From CANJQJ01 sp964383565 (GTDB taxonomy: Bacteria > Pseudomonadota > Alphaproteobacteria > Sphingomonadales > Sphingomonadaceae): DNA of 10,624 nt. The position numbers and the translations under genes are program-made. The notes under the pieces were generated by a model. It had not been told where the DNA came from. It did not search any database and saw only the letters and a list, made by a program, of their open reading frames with translations. How positions within the stretch are numbered: position 1 is the stretch's first letter; each line of letters starts with the position of its first letter. Shown piece after piece: positions 1-7,079 of this stretch. The stretch spans positions 1-10,624 of the forward strand of contig CAYLIK010000110.1 of NCBI GenBank assembly GCA_964383565.1. Direction: 5' to 3'.

Positions 1-1059
<1,059 letters not shown>

Positions 1060-1074
1060 TGTCCTGCTCCTGTA

Positions 1075-1494
1075 TTATCGGTCGGCGGCTTCGGCCGCTT
1101 TGACTTCGTCGATGAACTCTTCCAGTTCCGTGATCGCGGCGTCGATATCGTCCTTTTGACTGCGAAGCAGATCGATGCGGGCGCTGCATTTCTCGATGGT
1201 GACGCGCCGCTGCGTCGCGCGGCTGTCGTCCAGATTGTAAAGATCGATCATCTCGCCGGCCTCGTCGAGGCTAAAGCCGACCCGCTTGGCGCGCAGCAGC
1301 CAGACGAGCCGTGAGCGATCGGCCTTCGAATAGATGCGTGCGGTGCCCTGGCGAATGGGAGCGATCAGCCCCTTGTCCTCGTAGAAGCGCAACGCGCGGG
1401 CCGTGACGCTAAATTCCTGCGTCAAATCCGAGATGGTGAAATGATCGCGGTTCTGCGCATCGGGAAGATCGATCGAGGCGGTATGTCGGGCCAT
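1075..1494 (-). CDS. MerR-family transcriptional regulator, LiuR-like by context
   Basis: A protein of 139 residues (142 if the ATG at 1503 is used). The winged helix-turn-helix spans about residues 18-60, with the MerR hallmark TARALRFYEDKGL at 31-43. A dimerisation helix rich in charged heptads follows at about 95-135. There is one cysteine (103), so a metal- or redox-sensing site of the classical MerR/SoxR kind is not evident. The acyl-CoA dehydrogenase lies 15 bases downstream. MerR proteins next to acyl-CoA catabolic genes in proteobacteria often belong to the LiuR group, which represses branched-chain amino acid or acyl-CoA breakdown. The ATG at 1494 is preferred because the ATG at 1503 falls inside a likely -10 hexamer (1506-1501). 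Neither ATG has a Shine-Dalgarno sequence. A perfect palindrome just upstream suggests autoregulation. Family is certain, start is uncertain, and the effector is inferred only. Confidence 0.88.
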   Translation of the reverse strand: MARHTASIDLPDAQNRDHFTISDLTQEFSVTARALRFYEDKGLIAPIRQGTARIYSKADRSRLVWLLRAKRVGFSLDEAGEMIDLYNLDDSRATQRRVTIEKCSARIDLLRSQKDDIDAAITELEEFIDEVKAAEAADR

Positions 1495-1500
1495 CAGCGA

Positions 1501-1529
1501 CATTTAGTTTACGTTAACGTAAACGTCAA
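1501..1529 (-). promoter_or_regulatory. Candidate sigma-70 promoter of the MerR/acyl-CoA dehydrogenase unit
   Basis: Reading leftward, TTGACG (1529-1524) is followed by exactly 17 bases and then TAAATG (1506-1501). The -35 matches the consensus at five of six positions; the -10 is weaker. The 17-base spacer is filled by the palindrome at 1507-1524. Transcription would start near 1494, which is the A of the preferred MerR start codon. The promoter is inferred from sequence only. Confidence 0.55.
1507..1524. promoter_or_regulatory. 18-bp perfect palindrome, probable operator of the adjacent MerR protein
   Basis: GTTTACGTTAACGTAAAC is identical to its reverse complement over all 18 bases. It occupies the spacer between the candidate -35 and -10 of the MerR gene, the usual position for MerR-family operators. 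The core TTTACG-N4-CGTAAA resembles what I recall of LiuR-type operators from comparative genomics; that likeness is from memory and was not searched. Binding here would be expected to repress the regulator and the dehydrogenase. The site also lies about 100 bases before ahcY. Confidence 0.7.
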
Positions 1530-1549
1530 GACGTGTTTCGGAAAACAGC

Positions 1550-1569
1550 ATATAAAGCAATCTTTATAT
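1550..1569. promoter_or_regulatory. 8-4-8 inverted repeat upstream of ahcY, candidate SahR-type operator
   Basis: ATATAAAG-CAAT-CTTTATAT has two perfect 8-base arms around a 4-base spacer. The A+T-rich site stands out in a high-GC region and ends 55 bases before the ahcY start codon. TATATT (1565-1570), partly inside the right arm, could be a -10 element, but no convincing -35 was found. SahR is an ArsR-family, S-adenosylhomocysteine-responsive repressor known to control ahcY and methionine-cycle genes in proteobacteria. Assigning this site to SahR is an inference from position and shape. Confidence 0.55.
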
Positions 1570-1612
1570 TTGCCTTCACAGGCCGTCGCGGGTAAGGCGG
1601 CGCCAAGCTTAC

Positions 1613-1618
1613 AAGGAG
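1613..1618 (+). promoter_or_regulatory. Ribosome binding site fixing the GTG start of ahcY
   Basis: AAGGAG lies six bases before the GTG at 1625. This strong Shine-Dalgarno sequence supports GTG as the true start although no ATG is near. Confidence 0.85.
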
Positions 1619-1624
1619 ATTATC

Positions 1625-3037
1625 GTGGCTACTGCCCCTGCATCCCAGTTTAACGACTATGTCGTCGCGGACCTCTCGCTGGCCGATTTCGGCCGCGCCG
1701 AGATCAATATCGCCGAGACCGAGATGCCTGGCCTGATGGCGCTGCGTAAGGAATTCGGCGCGTCACAGCCGCTGAAGGGCGCGCGGATCACCGGTTCGCT
1801 GCACATGACGATTCAGACGGCGGTGCTGATCGAGACGCTGGTGGATCTTGGCGCCGACGTGCGCTGGGCCACCTGCAACATCTTCTCGACCCAGGATCAT
1901 GCGGCCGCCGCCATCGCGGCGCGTGGCATTCCGGTGTTCGCGATCAAGGGTGAGAGCCTGCAGGATTATTGGGACTATGTGGTCCGCATCTTCGACTGGG
2001 GTCAGGACGAGACCTGCAACATGATCCTCGACGATGGCGGCGACGCCACCATGTTCGCGCTATGGGGCGCGCGTGTCGAAGCTGGAGAGACGCTGTTCAC
2101 GCCATCCAACGAGGAAGAGGAAATCTTCGTCGCGGTGCTCAACCGCTTCCTCGCCGAGCGTCCCGGTTTTCTGACGAAGACGGTTGCGGCGACTAAGGGC
2201 GTGTCGGAAGAGACCACCACCGGCGTCCATCGTCTCTATGAGCTGGCCAAGAACGGCAAGCTGCCTTTCCCGGCGATCAACGTCAACGACAGCGTCACCA
2301 AGTCGAAGTTCGACAATCTCTATGGTTGCAAGGAATCGCTGGTCGACGCGATCCGCCGTGCAACCGACGTGATGCTGGCCGGCAAGGTCGCGGTCGTCGC
2401 GGGCTTCGGCGATGTCGGCAAGGGCTCGGCGCAGTCGCTCCGCAATGGCGGCGCGCGCGTGCTCGTCACCGAAATCGATCCGATCTGTGCACTGCAGGCG
2501 GCGATGGAAGGCTTCGAGGTCGTGACGATGGAAGAGGCGACCAAGCGCGCCGACATCTTCGTGACCGCGACCGGCAATGCCGACGTCATCACCGTCGATC
2601 ACATGCGCGCGATGAAGCCGATGTCGATCGTGTGCAACATCGGGCACTTCGATAGCGAGATCCAGATCGCTGGCCTCAACAACATGAAGTGGACGGAGAT
2701 CAAGCCGCAGGTCGATCTGGTCGAATTCCCCGACGGCAAGCAGATCATCGTGCTCGCCAAGGGCCGCCTTGTGAACCTCGGCTGTGCGACCGGCCATCCG
2801 AGCTTCGTGATGTCGTCGAGCTTTACCAACCAAGTGCTCGCGCAGATCGAGCTTTGGACGAAGTCAGGCGAATATAAGAACCAGGTCTATGTCCTGCCGA
2901 AGCACCTCGATGAAAAGGTGGCGGCGCTCCATCTCGACAAGCTGGGTGTCAAGCTCACCACGCTGACCGACGCGCAGGCGAAATATATCGGCGTGTCTCA
3001 GCAGGGGCCGTTCAAGCCGGATCACTATCGCTACTAA
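1625..3037 (+). CDS. ahcY: S-adenosyl-L-homocysteine hydrolase (adenosylhomocysteinase)
   Basis: The 470-residue cytoplasmic enzyme reversibly splits S-adenosylhomocysteine into adenosine and homocysteine, removing the product inhibitor of methyltransferases and feeding the methionine cycle. The length matches the bacterial form. Conserved blocks include FSTQDHAAAAIA near residue 90 and the active-site run NVNDSVTKSKFDNLYGC, in which Lys226, Asp230, Asn231 and Cys235 correspond to human Lys186, Asp190, Asn191 and Cys195. The tightly bound NAD sits in a Rossmann fold marked by GFGDVGKG at 260-267. The C-terminus KPDHYRY carries the conserved lysine and tyrosine that reach into the partner subunit's NAD site. 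Translation starts at GTG with a strong AAGGAG site. The gene is divergent from the MerR gene, has its own terminator, and is preceded by an inverted repeat that may be its operator. Identity is as sure as sequence reading allows. Confidence 0.98.
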   Translation: MATAPASQFNDYVVADLSLADFGRAEINIAETEMPGLMALRKEFGASQPLKGARITGSLHMTIQTAVLIETLVDLGADVRWATCNIFSTQDHAAAAIAARGIPVFAIKGESLQDYWDYVVRIFDWGQDETCNMILDDGGDATMFALWGARVEAGETLFTPSNEEEEIFVAVLNRFLAERPGFLTKTVAATKGVSEETTTGVHRLYELAKNGKLPFPAINVNDSVTKSKFDNLYGCKESLVDAIRRATDVMLAGKVAVVAGFGDVGKGSAQSLRNGGARVLVTEIDPICALQAAMEGFEVVTMEEATKRADIFVTATGNADVITVDHMRAMKPMSIVCNIGHFDSEIQIAGLNNMKWTEIKPQVDLVEFPDGKQIIVLAKGRLVNLGCATGHPSFVMSSSFTNQVLAQIELWTKSGEYKNQVYVLPKHLDEKVAALHLDKLGVKLTTLTDAQAKYIGVSQQGPFKPDHYRY

Positions 3038-3071
3038 GACATCGATGCTGCGAAAGCGGGGAAGAAATTAG

Positions 3072-3101
3072 ACGCCGGGGGTAGTTCCCCGGCGTTTTTT
3101 T
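3072..3101 (+). terminator. Rho-independent terminator of ahcY
   Basis: A 9-base-pair G+C-rich stem (ACGCCGGGG at 3072-3080 with CCCCGGCGT at 3087-3095) encloses the six-base loop GTAGTT and runs straight into seven T residues (3095-3101). It begins 34 bases after the ahcY stop and should separate ahcY from the pao operon. Confidence 0.92.
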
Positions 3102-3107
3102 CGGCGG

Positions 3108-3141
3108 TTCACGATTCTGCCAGTTTCGCGATTCTTTCAGG
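3108..3141. repeat. Two head-to-tail 17-bp imperfect repeats before paoA
   Basis: Copy one, TTCACGATTCTGCCAGT (3108-3124), directly abuts copy two, TTCGCGATTCTTTCAGG (3125-3141); 13 of 17 positions agree. Each copy holds one GATTC, a GANTC site for CcrM-type adenine methylation in alphaproteobacteria. The pair lies just after the ahcY terminator and 60 bases before the paoA start, where an operator or promoter would be expected. No clear -35/-10 pair could be placed, and the function is unknown. Confidence 0.5.
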
Positions 3142-3200
3142 AACCAATTTCGGCGCCACCTATTCTTCGGATGATCCAGGCACGGGGGTTGAACGGCGCG

Positions 3201-3842
3201 ATGGAAAACGTAACTGGGTTTTCGGTATCGCGTCGCGGCATTCTTGCCAGCGGTACGGCCTCTATTGCCGTTTCCGCTGTTCCTGGCGTCGCGGCCTCAC
3301 AACGGCACCTCAAGGAAAGCGGGGCAGCGGTGACAAGCAGGGTCGCACTCACGGTTAACGGCAAGAAGCACACGCTCGACCTTGATACGCGCGCGACGCT
3401 GCTCGATGCATTGCGCGAGAATCTGAAGCTGACCGGCACCAAGAAGGGGTGCGATCATGGCCAGTGCGGGGCCTGCACGGTCATTGTGGACGGGCGGCGG
3501 ATCAATAGCTGCCTGACGCTGGCGGTAATGCACGAAGGCGACAGCATTACGACAATCGAAGGTCTGGGGACGCCAGACAAGCTGCACCCGATGCAGGCGG
3601 CGTTCGTCGTGCATGACGGCTATCAGTGCGGTTATTGCACGCCGGGGCAGATATGCTCGGCGGTCGCGGTGCTCGACGAGATCAAGGCGGGCATTCCCAG
3701 CCATGTGACCGCTGATCTGGGTAGCAGCCCGGGGCTCAGCGTCGATGAGATCCGCGAGCGGATGAGCGGCAATATCTGCCGCTGCGGCGCTTATTCCAAT
3801 ATTGTCGAGGCGATCGTCGAAGTGGCGGGGGCCAGGGCATGA
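3201..3842 (+). CDS. paoA: Periplasmic aldehyde oxidoreductase, [2Fe-2S] subunit PaoA, Tat-exported
   Basis: This is the iron-sulfur electron-transfer subunit of a molybdenum hydroxylase. The 213 residues closely resemble E. coli PaoA (YagT), including the whole GTKKGCDHGQCGACT region. A twin-arginine signal (SRRGIL at 10-15, then a hydrophobic stretch to about 33, with VAA before the mature part) directs the folded complex to the periplasm. The plant-type [2Fe-2S] domain has Cys84, Cys89, Cys92 and Cys104. The helical second [2Fe-2S] domain has Cys143, Cys146, Cys193 and Cys195 (CGYC and CRC). The ATG at 3201 gives a normal short Tat n-region. An in-frame ATG at 3171 would add ten residues. 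Neither has a good Shine-Dalgarno sequence; a G-run at 3184-3188 is the nearest. The stop overlaps the paoB start as ATGA. Confidence 0.95.
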   Translation: MENVTGFSVSRRGILASGTASIAVSAVPGVAASQRHLKESGAAVTSRVALTVNGKKHTLDLDTRATLLDALRENLKLTGTKKGCDHGQCGACTVIVDGRRINSCLTLAVMHEGDSITTIEGLGTPDKLHPMQAAFVVHDGYQCGYCTPGQICSAVAVLDEIKAGIPSHVTADLGSSPGLSVDEIRERMSGNICRCGAYSNIVEAIVEVAGARA

Positions 3843-4789
3843 GACCCTTCAGCTATCAACGCGCCAAGACGGCAGCCGAAGCTGCGGAATCCGTCGCGCG
3901 GACGCCGGGCGCCCGGTTCATTGCGGGTGGGACCAATCTGCTCGATCTGATGAAGTTGCAGATCGAGACGCCGGGTCATCTGGTCGACATCAACGGTCTG
4001 GGGCTAGACAGGATCGAGCAGACACCGGAGGGCGGCCTGCGGATTGGCGCGCTGGTGCGCAACACCGAACTCGCCGCCGACAAACGCGTCCGGAAGGATT
4101 ATGGGCTGCTCAGCCGGGCCTTGTTGGCAGGCGCGTCAGGCCAGCTTCGCAACAAGGCGACGACCGCCGGCAACCTGCTTCAGCGAACGCGCTGCCCCTA
4201 TTTCTACGATACCAACCAGCCCTGCAACAAACGCAGGCCGGGCAGCGGCTGTGCGGCGATCGGCGGTTTCAGCCGCAACCATGCGATTGTCGGGGCAAGC
4301 GAAGCATGCATCGCGACTCATCCAAGCGACATGGCCATTGCGATGAGAGCACTCGATGCGACGGTCGAGATAGTAAGGCCGGATGGGGCAAAGCGGAAAA
4401 TTGCTATCGCCGATTTTCATCGGCTGCCCGGCACAACACCCGAGATCGAGACGGCTGTCGAGGCGGGGGAGTTGATAACCTACGTGACCTTGCCGAAGCC
4501 GGTTGGCGGCACGCATATCTATCATAAGGTGCGTGATCGGGCATCTTATGCCTTTGCACTGATTTCTGTCGGCGCGATCGTGCAGAAGGACGGGACCGGG
4601 CGGGTGGCGCTTGGCGGTGTGGCCCACAAGCCGTGGCGCGTGGAAGCTGCCGAGGCTGAATTGCCGCGTGGCGCCAAAGCTACGGTTTCGGCAATGTTGG
4701 CGGATGCGAAGCCGACACATGAAAATGCCTTCAAGGTGCCGCTGATCGAGCGGGCGTTGGGCGCGATCCTGACACAGGCGCGGGGGTAA
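3839..4789 (+). CDS. paoB: Periplasmic aldehyde oxidoreductase, FAD-binding subunit PaoB with [4Fe-4S] insert
   Basis: This 316-residue flavin subunit of the PaoABC complex passes electrons from the iron-sulfur clusters to FAD and on to an acceptor. The N-terminal FAD domain (CO dehydrogenase/xanthine dehydrogenase medium-subunit type) shows FIAGGTNLLDLMK near residues 23-35, and the C-terminal CO-dehydrogenase flavoprotein domain runs from about 210. Cys119, Cys129, Cys138 and Cys157 fall in an insert (RCPYFYDTNQPCNKR and following) that matches the extra [4Fe-4S] cluster of E. coli PaoB, absent from ordinary xanthine dehydrogenases. There is no signal peptide, so it should be carried across by the PaoA Tat signal as part of a preassembled complex. 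The start overlaps the paoA stop by four bases and the stop lies six bases before paoC, indicating a single operon. Confidence 0.95.
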   Translation: MRPFSYQRAKTAAEAAESVARTPGARFIAGGTNLLDLMKLQIETPGHLVDINGLGLDRIEQTPEGGLRIGALVRNTELAADKRVRKDYGLLSRALLAGASGQLRNKATTAGNLLQRTRCPYFYDTNQPCNKRRPGSGCAAIGGFSRNHAIVGASEACIATHPSDMAIAMRALDATVEIVRPDGAKRKIAIADFHRLPGTTPEIETAVEAGELITYVTLPKPVGGTHIYHKVRDRASYAFALISVGAIVQKDGTGRVALGGVAHKPWRVEAAEAELPRGAKATVSAMLADAKPTHENAFKVPLIERALGAILTQARG

Positions 4790-4795
4790 AAGGTC

Positions 4796-7006
4796 ATGAA
4801 GTTCGACACTCCAGCGACGACCAATCCGATCGATCAACTCAAGGTGGTGGGCAAGCCGACCGATCGGATTGAAGGCCCGCTCAAGACGACCGGGACCGCG
4901 CCCTATGCTTATGAGCGGCACGATGTAGTTGCGAACCAGGCCTATGGTTTTATTCTTGGCGCCGCGATCGCCAAGGGCAGCATCGTTTCGATCGATACCA
5001 GCACGGCCAAGGCCGCCCCTGGCGTCATTGCGATCGTCACGCATGAGAATGCCGGCAAGCTTGGAAAATCGAGCAGCCACACCGCCAGCCTGCTCGCGGG
5101 GCCACAGGTCGAGCATTATGATCAGGCGGTGGCGATGGTGGTCGCCGAGAGCTTGGAACAGGCTCGCGCGGCGGCGGCGCTGATCCGTGTCGAGTATACG
5201 CGCGCCAAAGGGCAGTTCGATCTTCATGCGTTGAAGGACAGCGCGGTTAAACCGCCAAGTGGCGGTTTCGGCGGCGAACCGGATACCGCAGTCGGCGATT
5301 TCGACGGGGCGTTTGCCAGGGCGTCAGTCAAAATCGATGCGACTTACACAACCCCCGATCAATGTCATGTGATGATGGAGCCGCATGCCACCATCGCGGC
5401 CTGGGAAGGCGACAAGGTCACGCTCTGGACGTCAAACCAGATGATTGCATGGGCCGTGCGCGATACGGCGAAGACGCTCAATATTCCGCGCGAAAATGTT
5501 CATATAATCTCGCCCTATGTGGGCGGTGGCTTTGGTTCGAAACTTTGGGTGCGTAGCGATGCCTTGATGGCAGCACTTGGCGCGCGGGTTGCGGGGCGTC
5601 CGGTGAAGGTCGCGCTGACGCGCCCGCAATCGCTCAACAATACCACCCATCGCCCCGCGACGATCCAGCGAATCCGGATCGGCGCCGGCAAGGATGGCAA
5701 GATCACCGCGATCGGGCATGAAAGCTGGTCTGGCGATCTGCCGGGCGGTGGGCCGGAGACTGCGCCTAACCAGACGCGTCTGCTTTACGCCGGAGCGAAC
5801 CGGATGACGGCGACGCGGCTGGCGGTCCTCGATCTGCCTGAGGGCAATGCGATGCGCGCTCCTGGTGAAGCGCCGGGTATGATGGCGCTTGAAATCGCGA
5901 TCGACGAAATCGCCGAGAAGCTGGGGATCGATCCGGTCGAGTTTCGCGTCATCAACGACACCCAAGTCGATCCTGAAAATCCTTCGCGGCCTTTCTCGCA
6001 CCGCAATCTGATTGGATGCCTGAAAACGGGCGCCGAGCGGTTCGGATGGGATCGGCGCAGCAACAAGCCGGGACAGATGCGTGACGGACGCTGGCTTGTC
6101 GGGATGGGGGTGGCCGCGGCATTCCGCAATAACCTGCTGACCAAGTCGGCGGCGCGCGTCAGCCTCGATAAGTCGGGGATTGTGACGGTGCGGACCGATA
6201 TGACCGATATCGGCACCGGCAGCTATACGATCATCGCCCAGACGGCAGCGGAAACGATGGGCGTGCCGTTGGAAAAGGTGAACGTGCTGCTCGGCGATTC
6301 CAGCTTTCCGGCATCCTGCGGGTCTGGGGGACAATGGGGCGGGAATAACTCGACGGCTGGGGTCTATGCCGCCTGCATGAAATTGCGCGAAGCCGTCTCG
6401 CAGAAACTGGGTTTCAATTCGGCCGACAGCCTATTCGCCGACGGGCAGGTACGCTCGGGCAACAGATCGGTGGCGCTGGCTGAGGCGGCGGGCGACGCGG
6501 GCCTCTCTGCCGAGGACGCGATCGAATATGGCGATCTCGACAAGCGTTACCAGCAATCGACCTTCGGCGCGCATTTCGTCGAGGTCGCCGTCGATGCAGC
6601 GACCGCCGAGATCAGGGTGCGGCGCATGCTTGCGGTGTGCGCGGCCGGACGGATCATCAATCCAAAGGCGGCGCGTAGCCAGGTTATCGGTGCGATGACG
6701 ATGGGCGTCGGCGCCGCGCTGATGGAAGAAGCGGTCGTCGACAAAAGGTTCGGCTATTTCGTGAACCATGACCTTGCCGGCTACGAAGTACCCGTGCATG
6801 CCGACATTCCCCATCAGGAATGCATTTTCCTCGACGAAACCGATCCGATCTCTTCGCCTATGAAGGCCAAGGGCGTAGGCGAGCTGGGTATCTGCGGCGT
6901 CGCGGCTGCGGTCGCGAATGCAGTCTACAATGCTTGCGGCGTGCGCGTGCGGGATTATCCGATCACGCTCGACAAGATCATCGGCCAGCTTCCCGCAAGC
7001 ATCTGA
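4796..7006 (+). CDS. paoC: Periplasmic aldehyde oxidoreductase, molybdopterin-binding catalytic subunit PaoC
   Basis: The catalytic subunit oxidises aldehydes to carboxylic acids at a molybdenum centre. In the E. coli enzyme the cofactor is molybdopterin cytosine dinucleotide and the preferred substrates are bulky or aromatic aldehydes, a detoxifying role. At 736 residues it is four longer than E. coli PaoC. The cofactor-binding motif GGGFGSK is at 243-249. Glu696, in KGVGELGICG, aligns with the catalytic Glu692 of E. coli. Arg444, in AAFRNN, aligns with active-site Arg440 at the same +4 offset. Other conserved cofactor loops include MRAPGEAPG (about 352-360) and GSGGQWGGNNS (about 510-520). 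There is no signal peptide; export should rely on PaoA. The Shine-Dalgarno region is weak, AAAAGG or the G-run just upstream, so translation may be coupled to paoB. No XdhC-like maturation gene follows. Confidence 0.96.
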   Translation: MKFDTPATTNPIDQLKVVGKPTDRIEGPLKTTGTAPYAYERHDVVANQAYGFILGAAIAKGSIVSIDTSTAKAAPGVIAIVTHENAGKLGKSSSHTASLLAGPQVEHYDQAVAMVVAESLEQARAAAALIRVEYTRAKGQFDLHALKDSAVKPPSGGFGGEPDTAVGDFDGAFARASVKIDATYTTPDQCHVMMEPHATIAAWEGDKVTLWTSNQMIAWAVRDTAKTLNIPRENVHIISPYVGGGFGSKLWVRSDALMAALGARVAGRPVKVALTRPQSLNNTTHRPATIQRIRIGAGKDGKITAIGHESWSGDLPGGGPETAPNQTRLLYAGANRMTATRLAVLDLPEGNAMRAPGEAPGMMALEIAIDEIAEKLGIDPVEFRVINDTQVDPENPSRPFSHRNLIGCLKTGAERFGWDRRSNKPGQMRDGRWLVGMGVAAAFRNNLLTKSAARVSLDKSGIVTVRTDMTDIGTGSYTIIAQTAAETMGVPLEKVNVLLGDSSFPASCGSGGQWGGNNSTAGVYAACMKLREAVSQKLGFNSADSLFADGQVRSGNRSVALAEAAGDAGLSAEDAIEYGDLDKRYQQSTFGAHFVEVAVDAATAEIRVRRMLAVCAAGRIINPKAARSQVIGAMTMGVGAALMEEAVVDKRFGYFVNHDLAGYEVPVHADIPHQECIFLDETDPISSPMKAKGVGELGICGVAAAVANAVYNACGVRVRDYPITLDKIIGQLPASI

Positions 7007-7010
7007 TCTG

Positions 7011-7028
7011 CCGGGCTGTCGAGCCCGG
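7011..7028 (+). other. Perfect 7-bp hairpin after paoC, no T-tract
   Basis: CCGGGCT (7011-7017) and AGCCCGG (7022-7028) can pair around the loop GTCG, five bases after the paoC stop. No run of T follows, so it is not a standard intrinsic terminator. It could protect the pao mRNA 3' end, or weaken rather than stop read-through into divL 51 bases later. Confidence 0.45.
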
Positions 7029-7079
7029 AACGGCAACGAAACTCTTCTCTCTAGCGAAACGCTCGCTTAAGGCGGGCAA

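Noticed and set aside
1570..1624. SAM/SAH riboswitch in the ahcY leader
   Set aside because: The leader is only about 55 bases and does not show the sequence blocks I know for SAH, SAM-II, SAM-V or SAM-SAH classes. The small nested hairpin alone is not enough. A covariance-model search would settle it.
2060..2833. A 257-codon minus-strand open frame inside ahcY
   Set aside because: ahcY is conserved along its whole length; the antisense frame is His/Arg/Asp-rich with no domain.
3171..3200. ATG at 3171 as the start of paoA
   Set aside because: It gives ten extra residues before the Tat region and has no Shine-Dalgarno sequence. The ATG at 3201 gives a standard Tat n-region. The upstream start is not excluded.
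4136..5227. A 363-codon minus-strand open frame across the paoB/paoC junction
   Set aside because: It spans two conserved plus-strand genes and has an Arg-rich composition without motifs; no ribosome site or family likeness was seen.
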